The notes under the pieces were generated by a model. The model worked only from the letters and a program-made list of their open reading frames with translations, was not told the DNA's origin and ran no database searches. A DNA stretch of 64,000 nucleotides from Herbihabitans rhizosphaerae (GTDB taxonomy: Bacteria > Actinomycetota > Actinomycetes > Mycobacteriales > Pseudonocardiaceae), in assembly GCF_004216555.1 (NCBI RefSeq), contig NZ_SGWQ01000011.1, forward strand, positions 186,001 to 250,000, written 5' to 3'. Within the stretch, counting starts at the first letter, position 1; every line of letters starts with the position of its first letter. Below, one piece after another: positions 45,194 to 53,160 of the stretch. The position numbers were made by a program, and so were the translations under genes.

Positions 45194-45577
45194 TCAGCCG
45201 GCGACCGTCCACGGGACAACCGGCGACACGGCCGCCAACGCCTTACCGACCGTGGGGTACACCGGAAGCTGTTGATCCAAACCCGTCGCTTGCAGTGGCC
45301 TGCGCACCGCGTGTCCCGCGGCGACCAGCGACCAGCGCAGCCCGCCTCGGGACGCGCGCCGCTTGATGTCCAGCAGCGCGGCGAGTCCGGACGCGCTGAG
45401 GAATCGGACCGCGTCGAGATCGAGGACGAAGTGTCGAGAGGACCGCAGCTGTTGATCGACGCAGTCGCGCAAGACGGGCTCGGTCAGGGCGTCGACCTCT
45501 CCGGAGACGTGGGCAAGCACCACGCCGTCCGGCCGCGGCTCGACATCGATCTTGATGTTCGGATGCTCGGAGTTCAC
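45194..45577 (-). CDS. Anti-sigma factor antagonist (STAS domain)
   Basis: 127 residues from GTG 45577, with AAGGAG six bases upstream; an ATG at 45604 is less well placed. The single STAS domain has GVVLAHVSGEVDALTEPVLRD, FVLDLDAVRFLSASGLAALLD and a helical end. Ser61 and Ser63 in LSASGL match the region phosphorylated by the anti-sigma kinase. Unphosphorylated protein would bind the anti-sigma factor and free the sigma factor. First gene of the STAS-anti-sigma-sigma unit. Confidence 0.9.
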   Translation of the reverse strand: MNSEHPNIKIDVEPRPDGVVLAHVSGEVDALTEPVLRDCVDQQLRSSRHFVLDLDAVRFLSASGLAALLDIKRRASRGGLRWSLVAAGHAVRRPLQATGLDQQLPVYPTVGKALAAVSPVVPWTVAG

Positions 45578-45687
45578 GTCCTGCTCCTTGCGTTGTGCGG
45601 ACACGTGCTCGGGGAGACCGTGAACCGTCCAACGCAGGCGACGGGAGCACGCTACATCGCAGCGCCTCCACAGGGGGACAGCTCAGC

Positions 45688-45715
45688 TACTCCCCGTGCG
45701 GCTGTCTGCTCAACC
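45688..45715 (-). promoter_or_regulatory. Possible SigF-type promoter of the sigma operon
   Basis: On the minus strand GGTT, a 16-base spacer and GGGGAGTA lie about 110 bases upstream of the STAS gene. This is near the SigF pattern GGTTT-N15-17-GGGTA, with one deviation in the -10 element. Autoregulation would be usual for this family. Confidence 0.35.
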
Positions 45716-45800
45716 GCTCTTTTCACCGTACAAGCTCGTGGCTCAGAGACAACCCGTGGCGACCGATCGTGAAGGATTTCCTCCGTTCAGGGGTGACCCC

Positions 45801-46892
45801 TCACGGGTGACGCAGCAACGCGCCGACGCCGTCGCGCAGGTCGAGCCCGTCCGTGACCACGATGGTGGCGCCCGTGGTCAGCGCGGCGTACGGCAGCGCT
45901 TCGTCCGCGCGCACGGACTCGGCATCGCCGTCGAGTGCGGCGGCCTCGGCCGCGACCGCGAACGGGTCGCGATTGGTCCAGACCATCGCGTCGGATAGGG
46001 CGGTGTCGCCGACGAACAGCGTGGCGACGTTCGCGTCCCGCAGTGCCGAGGCGGTACCGGCCAGCCCGTCGACGGCGAGCCCCTGATCGCGGCCCTGTTC
46101 AGCCCGGAACCGTTGCAGCACTTCGTCTTCGTGCTGATCCTGCCGCGCGTCGATCAGTTGGTGCACCCGTTGTTCCACGGCGTGTGTGTTCGCGCCGGCC
46201 GCCCGGGCGCCGGCCGTCACCTCGACGCACACCTCGGCCGCGCGGTGGGACAGCGCGTGTGTCACCGCCGAGCGGGCTCGCACCTCGCCGACCAACGCCA
46301 GCAGGTCGGCGCCGACCCGCCGGACCGCGGTGTCGATCTCCGCGGCGATGTCGGCGACGTTCGTGTCGACGGTCTGCTCGACCCGGCGCTGGATCGGCTG
46401 GTGCGCCCGGCCGCCGCCGCCGACCTTGTGCACCGGGTGCCGCGCGCCCTCCCTGGCATAGGACGCCACCAGGTCACCGGTCGCGTCCACCGCGCGAAGA
46501 TCCACACCGATCCGGTCCACGGTGGCGACCACGTGCGGGACGCCCGATCGTCGGGCCGCGAGCACCGGCATCAGGTACGGCAACTCGGAAACCCGCGCGA
46601 CCGGGACCGGCGGCGCGTCCGGCAGACGCTGGTCGATCAGCACCTCGCCGCCGGTGGCGACGATCGCCCGGCCGCCGCGCCCGATGGTGGGCACGCCGTC
46701 GTCGATCGCCTCGCCGACGGCCGTGATCGTGGGCTCGTCGGCGCCCTGCTCCTGGAGAGCCTGGCGGGTGGCGCGCCAGCGCAGTTCGATGGCGCGTGCG
46801 GCGTCCTCGGTGTCGTGCGAGCTGTCGACGTAGACCGAGGCGAACGGGCCGCGCGCGTCGGTGACGTGGCGCAGGCTCCGGTAGGCGTTCAT
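45801..46892 (-). CDS. Vms1/Ankzf1-type (baeRF family) peptidyl-tRNA hydrolase-like protein
   Basis: 363 residues from ATG 46892. It has SLRHVTDARGPFASVYVDSSHDTEDA at the N terminus, a central region with GGGGRAHQPIQRRVEQT (about 155-171) and a C-terminal LFVGDTALSDAMVWTNRD ... GATIVVTDGLDLRDGVGALLR. This is the bacterial eRF1-like family 2 that includes Rv2629 of the mycobacterial dormancy regulon. Relatives in eukaryotes release peptides from stalled ribosomes; the GGGG-plus-Gln loop stands where eRF1 has GGQ. Stress-linked ribosome rescue is a plausible role and fits the neighbouring SigF module. Confidence 0.82.
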   Translation of the reverse strand: MNAYRSLRHVTDARGPFASVYVDSSHDTEDAARAIELRWRATRQALQEQGADEPTITAVGEAIDDGVPTIGRGGRAIVATGGEVLIDQRLPDAPPVPVARVSELPYLMPVLAARRSGVPHVVATVDRIGVDLRAVDATGDLVASYAREGARHPVHKVGGGGRAHQPIQRRVEQTVDTNVADIAAEIDTAVRRVGADLLALVGEVRARSAVTHALSHRAAEVCVEVTAGARAAGANTHAVEQRVHQLIDARQDQHEDEVLQRFRAEQGRDQGLAVDGLAGTASALRDANVATLFVGDTALSDAMVWTNRDPFAVAAEAAALDGDAESVRADEALPYAALTTGATIVVTDGLDLRDGVGALLRHP

Positions 46893-46973
46893 GCTTCTCG
46901 CTCCTCGAACCGTTGGGGCGCTTCGTGAACTGCCTCGCCGGTTACCCGCCGACGTCCGGCTGACACACACGCG

Positions 46974-47046
46974 TCGAAAGCTTTCGGGAAAGCTGCCAGA
47001 AAAGCTTTCGCAAAAGCTTTTACAAAAGCTTTTGCGAAAGCTTTCA
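46974..47046. terminator. AT-rich hairpin with repeated AAAGCTTT
   Basis: Left arm 47001-47021 and right arm 47024-47044 are exact complements over 21 bases, separated by AC. Each arm holds two AAAGCTTT-type words, and another copy lies at 46977-46984. The right arm overlaps the stop codon of the cation transporter gene, so it probably terminates that minus-strand transcript. Its AT content is far above the surroundings. Confidence 0.7.
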
Positions 47047-47973
47047 GGTGTGCGCGCCCTCGGGTTGGGTGTGCACGGTGGCGCTGTGCAGGCGGGGGAT
47101 CGACGTGCGCAGTCGCTGCTCGGCGACGTGTGCCAGCTCGTGCGCGCCGGTCAGCGTCATGTCGGCGCGCAGCGACAGGTCCACCTCGGCGTGCAGGTCG
47201 TGGCCGATCCACCGCAGCCGCACCGTGTTCACCTGCCGCACGCCGTCGGTCTCGGCCAGCGTCGCGCGCACGGAGTCGACCAGGTGCGGGTCCACCGCGT
47301 CCATCAGCCTGCCGAACACCTCCTTGCCGGCCGCGTAGGTGACCGTGGCGATCGCCGCCGCGATGAACAGCCCGACGATCGGGTCGGCCAGCCGCCAGCC
47401 CAGCGCCGCGCCACCGGCCGAGCCGAGCACGGCCAGCGAGGTGAGCGCGTCGGTGCGCGCGTGCAGCCCGTCGGCCACCAGCGCGGCCGAGCCGATCCGG
47501 CGGCCGGTGCGGATCCGCACCCGCGCGGCGATCTCGTTGCCCACGCACCCGACCACACCGGCGGCGGCCACCGCCCACAGATGTTCGACGTCGGACGGAT
47601 TCGCCAACCGCCGCAACGATTCCACCAGCGCGGCGATCGCGGACGCGGCGATCACCAGGACCACGATCACGCCGGCGAGATCCTCGGCGCGCCCGAATCC
47701 GTAGGTGAATCGCCGCGTCGCGCGCCGCCGGCCCAGCAGGAACGCGATGCCGACCGGCACGGCGGTCAACGCGTCCGCCGCGTTGTGCAGCGTGTCCGAC
47801 AACAGTGCGACCGACCCGGATATCGCCACGACCACGGCCTGGCCGATCGCCGTCGCGGCCAGGACGGCGAGCGACACCCAGAGCGCGCGCATGCCGTCAC
47901 GGCTGCCGGCCACCGCGTGGTGACTGTGGCCGTGCCCATGACCGTGTCCGTGTCCGTGCCCCATGCGGTGCAC
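47044..47973 (-). CDS. Cation diffusion facilitator (zinc/divalent metal exporter)
   Basis: 309 residues from ATG 47973 (ATG 47964 also possible). The N terminus is a His-Gly tract (MGHGHGHGHG) ending HSHH, typical of metal-binding tails in CDF proteins. Six membrane helices follow, with the two HxxxD metal sites SDTLHNAADAL in helix 2 and ADGLHARTDAL in helix 5. The C-terminal cytoplasmic ferredoxin-like domain has VRLRWIGHDLHAEVDLSLR. It exports Zn2+ or a similar ion in exchange for protons. Its end runs into an AT-rich hairpin. Confidence 0.94.
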   Translation of the reverse strand: MHRMGHGHGHGHGHGHSHHAVAGSRDGMRALWVSLAVLAATAIGQAVVVAISGSVALLSDTLHNAADALTAVPVGIAFLLGRRRATRRFTYGFGRAEDLAGVIVVLVIAASAIAALVESLRRLANPSDVEHLWAVAAAGVVGCVGNEIAARVRIRTGRRIGSAALVADGLHARTDALTSLAVLGSAGGAALGWRLADPIVGLFIAAAIATVTYAAGKEVFGRLMDAVDPHLVDSVRATLAETDGVRQVNTVRLRWIGHDLHAEVDLSLRADMTLTGAHELAHVAEQRLRTSIPRLHSATVHTQPEGAHT

Positions 47974-48046
47974 TGTATTCCGGAAATGCGATTGCGACGA
48001 CGGCGCAATTGCCAGACCGTGGCAGGTTCACAATTGTTGCGTTCGC

Positions 48047-48802
48047 TCAGGAGCGTCGAATCGGCATGTACGTGGGGCTCGGATCGCTGGTCAGGAAGTC
48101 GGAAACGATCCGCGTGCACGTTTTCGGCTTCTCGAAAAGCAGCAGGTGTGACGTTTCCGGAACGATCGACAATTGTGCGTTCGGCAGGCCGCGGTACAGT
48201 GCGATCGTGTGCTCGAGCGTCACCAGATCGTCGTCGCCGGACATCACCAGCGTGCGGCACGGCACCGCACCGAGATCCTCCTCGGTCAGGTCGTCGCCCG
48301 CCTCGAACGCGGTGGCGACCTTGTCCACGACCACCGGGAAGTGGTCGCGGCCGTCCGGCGAGACCTCGGCGTAGGCGTCGATCAGGTGCGGCGGCGGTTC
48401 CATGCCGGCCTGCGGGGTCATGATCATGCCGTCCTTGCGGAACGCCCCGCTGATCAACACGAGCCGTTCGACCAGGTCGGGGCGCTGCCGCCCGACCGCC
48501 AGCGCCACCGCCGCGCCCGCGCTGTAGCCGACGAGCCGGCTCGGCGTGCCGATCACCTTCTCCAGGAACGCGATCGTGTCCGCGGCCATCAGCTCCATCG
48601 TGATCGGCCCTGGCACGTCGGCCGTGCGCCCGTGCCCGCGCCGGTCCGGCGTCAGCACCCGGAACCGGTCGGCCAGCGTGCCGAGGTTCGGCGCGAAGTC
48701 CCTGCTGTCGGTCAGCCCGCCGTGCAGCAGCACCAGCGGATCGCCGTCACCCTGCTCGTCGTACCACGTGTCGACGCCGTTGACCTCGACGTATTCGGCC
48801 AT
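48047..48802 (-). CDS. Alpha/beta hydrolase
   Basis: 251 residues from ATG 48802, shortly after the sigma-factor gene. The canonical fold is visible: LVLLHGGLTDSRDF oxyanion loop, LTPDRRGHGRT, nucleophile elbow RLVGYSAGAAVALAVG (Ser near 95), acid Asp in VMSGDDDLV and His in PETSHLLLFEKP. No cap domain is obvious. Substrate unknown. It lies 34 bases downstream of the ECF sigma gene, so the two are probably co-transcribed. Confidence 0.9.
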   Translation of the reverse strand: MAEYVEVNGVDTWYDEQGDGDPLVLLHGGLTDSRDFAPNLGTLADRFRVLTPDRRGHGRTADVPGPITMELMAADTIAFLEKVIGTPSRLVGYSAGAAVALAVGRQRPDLVERLVLISGAFRKDGMIMTPQAGMEPPPHLIDAYAEVSPDGRDHFPVVVDKVATAFEAGDDLTEEDLGAVPCRTLVMSGDDDLVTLEHTIALYRGLPNAQLSIVPETSHLLLFEKPKTCTRIVSDFLTSDPSPTYMPIRRS

Positions 48803-48836
48803 GTGAGCCTCCGTTCGTAGAACCGTGTCACCGGTA

Positions 48837-49823
48837 CTACGAACGGGCGGCCGGAAACTCATCGGGCAACCCGAACAACGGGAACAATCGCGCGCCGTCC
48901 AGATAGGTCGTGCTGTCGAGGATCAGCCCGTCGGCGATGCCGAGTACGACGATCGCGAACGGCCGGAGCACGCCGCCCTCGTCCGGCATGTACTGCCCGA
49001 ACGCCGGCGAGCCGTTGGCCGCCGTGGGCAGCAGCCGCGCCGAGGCGCACGGCAGGTCCGGCGCGCGCAGTGCCCGCTCCTGCTCGGCCCGCCCGCGCAG
49101 CCACCAGAGGAACGGCGGCATCGTCATGGTCGCGTCCTCGTGCAGCAGCGCCACCAGCGTGTCGACGTCGTGCCGCTCGAACGCCGCGCAGTACCGGTCG
49201 AGCAGGTTCCGCTGCTCGTCGTCGCTCGGGTCGAACGGGTCGGTCTGGCGTCCGCCGTCGCCCAGGGTGGCGCGGGCCCGCTGCAGCGCGCTGTTCACCG
49301 AGGCGACGGTGGTGTCCAGCAGGCCGGCCACCTCGTCGGCCTTCCAGGCCAGCACGTCGCGCAGGATCAGCACGGCGCGCTGCTTGGGCGGCAGCAGTTG
49401 CAGCGCGGCCACGAACGCGGTGCGGATGGTCTCCCGCTGGGCGACCACCTCAGCCGGATCACCGTCCGGCGAGATCGCCCGCTCGTCGGGAATCGGTTGC
49501 AGGAAAAGGCTTTCCGGCTGCGGGGGACCCATCGGCGCGCCGGCCGTCGAGGGTGCGGCGAGGTCCATCGCGCGGGCCCGGCGCTGCCGGCCGCGCAGCA
49601 TGTCGAGGCAGACCGAGGTGGCGATCGAGTGCAGCCACGAGCGCAGTGGCGCGCGGCCGGGGTCGTAGGAGTCGAACCGCCGCCACGCGCGCACCAGCGT
49701 GTCCTGCACGGCGTCGTCGGCGTCGAACGCGGAGCCGAGCATCCGGTAGCAGTAGCCGGTCAGCTCGACCCGGTACCGCTCCAGCTCGGCTCCCACCGCC
49801 GCTGCACTGTCTACAGTGGACAT
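48837..49823 (-). CDS. ECF sigma factor with C-terminal SnoaL-like domain
   Basis: 328 residues. Region 2: YCYRMLGSAFDADDAVQDTLVRAWRRFDSYD; region 4: LQLLPPKQRAVLILRDVLAWKADEVAGLLDTTVASVNSALQRARATL. A C-terminal NTF2/SnoaL-like domain (about 205-328) begins RNLLDRYCAAFERHDVDTLVALLHEDATMTMPP. Such fused sigma factors (SigJ/SigG-like) lack a classical anti-sigma factor, and the extra domain is thought to control activity. Its ATG follows directly after the TGA of the DinB gene without a gap, giving tight coupling. It resembles mycobacterial SigG in layout. Confidence 0.92.
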   Translation of the reverse strand: MSTVDSAAAVGAELERYRVELTGYCYRMLGSAFDADDAVQDTLVRAWRRFDSYDPGRAPLRSWLHSIATSVCLDMLRGRQRRARAMDLAAPSTAGAPMGPPQPESLFLQPIPDERAISPDGDPAEVVAQRETIRTAFVAALQLLPPKQRAVLILRDVLAWKADEVAGLLDTTVASVNSALQRARATLGDGGRQTDPFDPSDDEQRNLLDRYCAAFERHDVDTLVALLHEDATMTMPPFLWWLRGRAEQERALRAPDLPCASARLLPTAANGSPAFGQYMPDEGGVLRPFAIVVLGIADGLILDSTTYLDGARLFPLFGLPDEFPAARS

Positions 49824-50369
49824 TCAGTGCCCCGTCGCGCCGTCGATCCGCTCGCGCAGCAGATCAGCGTGCCCGTTGTGCCTGGCGTACTCGGCGATCA
49901 TCTTCAACAGGATCGCACGCAGCGAGATCGGCTTGCCGTCGGTGACCTTCGTCCCGGTCGTGTCCAACGAGGGCGTGGCGAGGACGATCTCCCGGGAGCG
50001 CGCGCACTCGGCGCGCCACACCGCGAGCGCCTCGGCCGGATCACCGTCGAGATCGTCGAAATCCTGGTTCGGGTCGTCGTCGGAGTAGTACAGCATCGGC
50101 ACCCGATCACCGGCGAAGTTGATCTGGAACCACCACCGTTCGCAGCCCGCGAGGTGCCGCAGCAGCCCGTGCAGGCTCAGGCCGGACGGCGGGATTCCCT
50201 TGTCCGACAAGCGCTCCACGGGCACGCCCGAGCATTTCAGCTCGAACGTGGCACGGTGCCAGTCGAGGTAGGCGATCAGCATCTCGCGCTCGCCGCCGGT
50301 ATTCGGCAGCTCGGCGCGCAGGTCGTTGGCGGCCCACTTGGGTGAGAAGTGCGCGGGAATCTCCGTCAT
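49824..50369 (-). CDS. DinB/DUF664 family protein
   Basis: 181 residues from ATG 50369. It has the four-helix DinB layout with His residues placed as metal ligands: DWHRATFELKCSG, LHGLLRHLAGCERWWF and EYARHNGHADLLRERIDG. DUF664 members often act as thiol-dependent (mycothiol) transferases, though here that is only family knowledge. The stop codon abuts the ECF sigma start, so sigma synthesis depends on translation of this gene. The DinB protein may sense or detoxify the signal. Confidence 0.9.
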   Translation of the reverse strand: MTEIPAHFSPKWAANDLRAELPNTGGEREMLIAYLDWHRATFELKCSGVPVERLSDKGIPPSGLSLHGLLRHLAGCERWWFQINFAGDRVPMLYYSDDDPNQDFDDLDGDPAEALAVWRAECARSREIVLATPSLDTTGTKVTDGKPISLRAILLKMIAEYARHNGHADLLRERIDGATGH

Positions 50370-50449
50370 CGCCCCAATGTGCCATGACGCACCGACACCG
50401 GACGGGTGAACCCGTGCACGAAGCTTGACAACCGCACGCACCTGTGCCC

Positions 50450-50566
50450 GCGTACTTTAGCCCGCTAAAGTACGCAGACGGGCGGAAGAACCGCAGGTCG
50501 GAGTGACACCGGCACGCCGTGGCGGGCACTGGGAGCGGGACATTTTCGACCCGGATCACACTCACG
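50450..50566 (+). repeat. Dispersed intergenic repeat, copy B
   Basis: GCGTACTTTAG-CCCG-CTAAAGTACGC (50450-50475) is a perfect 11-bp hairpin. It is followed by GACGGGCGGAAGAACCGCAGGTC and, about 103 bases from the start, GGATCACACTCACG. Copy C shares both head and tail; copy A shares the head. It lies between two minus-strand genes and ends 19 bases before the GH172 stop. Confidence 0.75.
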
Positions 50567-50584
50567 TGGCGGGTCGGGGGAGTC

Positions 50585-51667
50585 TCAGAGGCCGCGCGGG
50601 ATCCGGTCCTCCACGGGCGGGATGGAGAACGGCCTGTGCGGCTCGGACTGGTACCAGTAGGCCACCGACGAGTAGTCGTCCGAGCGCTTGTTCGCGTGCC
50701 CGTGCTCGATCGACACCCTGATCGACTCGCTGAACGTGATCGGGTCCTCGACGTGGAACCGGTACAGGCTGATCCGCCCGCTCCAGTTGTCACCGCCGGG
50801 CAGGGTGATCCCGTGGTACGGCGCGGAGTACTCCTGCGTCGGGCACCACGCCGTGTTGAAGTAGTCCTCGGTCCCGGTGCCGTGCAGCGTCGGCGGCCAG
50901 GTCGCGCCGTCGATGAAGATCATGTCGTCGCCCTCGCCGTACCAGTTCCACTCGTTGGTGTGGCGCAGGTTGTGCACGTTCAGCACGCACCCGACGTAGT
51001 GCCCGTGGCCGTTGGCCTCCAGCAGCGTGTAGTTGCGCTTGCCGTCGGTATTGGTGCCGCCGAACAGGAACTCGTCGTTGGTCTGGTCGCCCTGCGGCTC
51101 GCCGTCGCACGGGTAGGCCTGGCGGTACTGGGCGTGAAACCGGCCGAGCCCGTCCTCCAGCTCGTCGTAGGACTCGTAGTCGATGTAGTAGTAGAAGAAG
51201 ATCTTCTCCTGCTCCATCTCGCTGACGATCTCGAACCGCGCGTTCTCGGCGAACGGCATGTGGAAGAAGCAGTTGAACGACTTGCCGTCCTCCGGGCTCA
51301 TCTGCAGCGGCGCGGAGATGAAGTTGCGCGTCTGCGCGTGCCCGACGCCGAAGAAGTCGCCGAGCGGCACCTCGACGCTGGCGTCCTCCTCGCCGTCCCA
51401 GTAGACGCGCAACACCAGGCGCCGCAGGAAGTCCGGCTCCCGGTTCCACGGATCGAAACCCCGCTCGTTGGCCACGGTCACCCAGATGTGGTTCACGCAG
51501 CCGGCGCCATCGATGTCCGCGAGCACGCGGGTTTCTCCCGGCAGGACGGTCAGCCGATCGTCGTTGCCGCCGCTGGTGTCCCAACTGGACACTCGCCTGC
51601 GCCGGCTGTACCGCAGCCTGGCCAGGTCGCGAAGGCTGCTTCCGTGGTCGCCGAAGCGCACCGTCAT
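50585..51667 (-). CDS. DUF2961 (glycoside hydrolase family 172) protein
   Basis: 360 residues without signal peptide. It shows the DUF2961 double jelly-roll pattern: RVSSWDTSGGNDD, GAGCVNHIWVTV, VEVPLGDFFGVGHA, FNCFFHMPFAENARFEI and TEWNWYGEGDDMIFIDG-like and LHGTGTEDYFNTAW blocks. Glu245 (GEGDDM) and Glu267 (GTGTEDYF) are the likely catalytic acids. Characterised GH172 enzymes act on alpha-D-fructofuranosides, difructose anhydrides or D-arabinofuranosides. A co-translated sugar porter (ATGA overlap) indicates that an intact oligosaccharide is imported and cleaved inside the cell. Confidence 0.93.
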   Translation of the reverse strand: MTVRFGDHGSSLRDLARLRYSRRRRVSSWDTSGGNDDRLTVLPGETRVLADIDGAGCVNHIWVTVANERGFDPWNREPDFLRRLVLRVYWDGEEDASVEVPLGDFFGVGHAQTRNFISAPLQMSPEDGKSFNCFFHMPFAENARFEIVSEMEQEKIFFYYYIDYESYDELEDGLGRFHAQYRQAYPCDGEPQGDQTNDEFLFGGTNTDGKRNYTLLEANGHGHYVGCVLNVHNLRHTNEWNWYGEGDDMIFIDGATWPPTLHGTGTEDYFNTAWCPTQEYSAPYHGITLPGGDNWSGRISLYRFHVEDPITFSESIRVSIEHGHANKRSDDYSSVAYWYQSEPHRPFSIPPVEDRIPRGL

Positions 51668-53049
51668 CCGCGTGCTCCTTCCGTCCGAAAGTCGGTCTCG
51701 ATCTGTTCGAGACTACGGCCCTTCGTCTCCGGCACCCAGCGCCGAACGAAGATCAGCAACAGCACGCCGAAGAACCCGTAGACGATGAACAGCGTGCCGA
51801 TTCCCCACGCGTCGGCAAGCACCGGCATGGTGAGCGACACGGTGAAGTTCATGATCCAGTTGGCGATCGTGGCGATGCCCATCGCGGTGCCGCGCACGTT
51901 CAGCGGGAAGATCTCCGACAGCATCACCCAGAGCACCGGGCCCCAGGTGAGCGAGAACGTCACGGTGAACACCACGAGCCCGATCACCGCGAACGTGGTG
52001 GTGACACCGCTCGGCGCGTCGAGCACCTTCGGCAGGCCGAGCAGGAACATCCCGACCGCGGTGCCGACCGTGCCCCAGATCAGCAGTGGTTTGCGGCCGA
52101 CACGGTCGACCAGGCGCGCGGCGAACGCCACCGCGATCAGGTTCGGGATCGTGTTGATCACGCCGAACAGCAATGCGAAGTTCTGGGTGGCGCCGAGCTG
52201 CTTGAGCAGGGTCGGCTGGTAGTAGACGATCGTGTTGATGCCGGTGAGCTGCTGCGCCACGGCGAGTCCGGCGCCGATCGCGAGGGTGCCGAGAATCCAC
52301 CTGTTGGCAAGGATTCCCCGCACTCCGACGGTGCCGCTGCTCTCGTCCTCGACCCGACGGATGTCCGCGATCTCACTGTCCACAGTGGACGAGTCGCGGG
52401 TGATCGCGAGCACCGCGCGTGCCTCGGGCTCCCGGCCGCGGCGGATGAGCCAGCGCGGTGTCTCCGGCATGAACGCGAGGCCGATCAGCAGCGCCACCGC
52501 GGGAATCACACCGATCGCGAACGCGGTGCGCCACGCCTTGTCCTCTTGTGCCACATAGGCGACCAGTGCGGCGAGCCCGACGCCGACGATGATCAGCGTC
52601 TGGTTCAGCGTGGCGATCGCGCCCCGTATTCGGGTGGGCGCCATCTCGGCGAGATAGAGCGGGACGATCACCGACGCGCCGCCCACGGCGAGCCCGAGCC
52701 CGGTGCGCGCCGCCACGAGCGTGCCGACGCCGGTCGCCACGGCCGAGGCCAGCGCACCGAGGACGAAGATCACCGAGCAGACGGCGATCACCTTGCGGCG
52801 GCCGTACCGGTCGGCCAGCGGGCCGCCGCCCAGCGCGCCGATCATGGCGCCGACCAGGATGCAGCTGGTGATCAGGCCTTCGGCAAACGGGCTGACCTCC
52901 CACTCGTCGTGGATGAACAGCATCGCGCCGCCGATGATCCCGGTGTCGTAGCCGTACAGCACCGCCCCGAGCGCGCCGAAGACGTAGAACGCCCGGCCTC
53001 CGCGAAGGCCGGGCGTGGTGATCTGGGTGCTGTCCCCGACCGTGGCCAT
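51664..53049 (-). CDS. MFS sugar porter
   Basis: 461 residues, twelve membrane helices. Sugar-porter signatures: YGYDTGIIGGAMLFI in helix 1, GPLADRYGRRKVIA between helices 2 and 3, PETPRWLIRRGRE at the end of helix 6, QQLTGINTIVYYQPTLL in helix 7, VDRVGRKPLLIWG, and the C-terminal PETKGRSLEQIE. It imports a sugar, probably by proton symport, and is co-translated with the GH172 enzyme. The specific sugar is not readable from sequence; fructans or arabinofuranosides are suggested by the partner. Confidence 0.94.
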   Translation of the reverse strand: MATVGDSTQITTPGLRGGRAFYVFGALGAVLYGYDTGIIGGAMLFIHDEWEVSPFAEGLITSCILVGAMIGALGGGPLADRYGRRKVIAVCSVIFVLGALASAVATGVGTLVAARTGLGLAVGGASVIVPLYLAEMAPTRIRGAIATLNQTLIIVGVGLAALVAYVAQEDKAWRTAFAIGVIPAVALLIGLAFMPETPRWLIRRGREPEARAVLAITRDSSTVDSEIADIRRVEDESSGTVGVRGILANRWILGTLAIGAGLAVAQQLTGINTIVYYQPTLLKQLGATQNFALLFGVINTIPNLIAVAFAARLVDRVGRKPLLIWGTVGTAVGMFLLGLPKVLDAPSGVTTTFAVIGLVVFTVTFSLTWGPVLWVMLSEIFPLNVRGTAMGIATIANWIMNFTVSLTMPVLADAWGIGTLFIVYGFFGVLLLIFVRRWVPETKGRSLEQIETDFRTEGARG

Positions 53050-53160
53050 GGCGCCTCCCCGTCGCGCTGTGCGACCGTCCGGTGACGGGCGCGTTATCGC
53101 AAGATAGGGGACACGCAGCGGTAAGGTCTAGACCTCCTTTTGGCCTAGTTGGTCAGGAGT

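Noticed and set aside
46889-47578. Minus-strand frame encoding a Lys-Ala-Phe periodic segment
   Set aside because: Most of it is the wrong frame of the cation exporter gene. The periodicity follows from the AAAGCTTT hairpin, and the start has no support.
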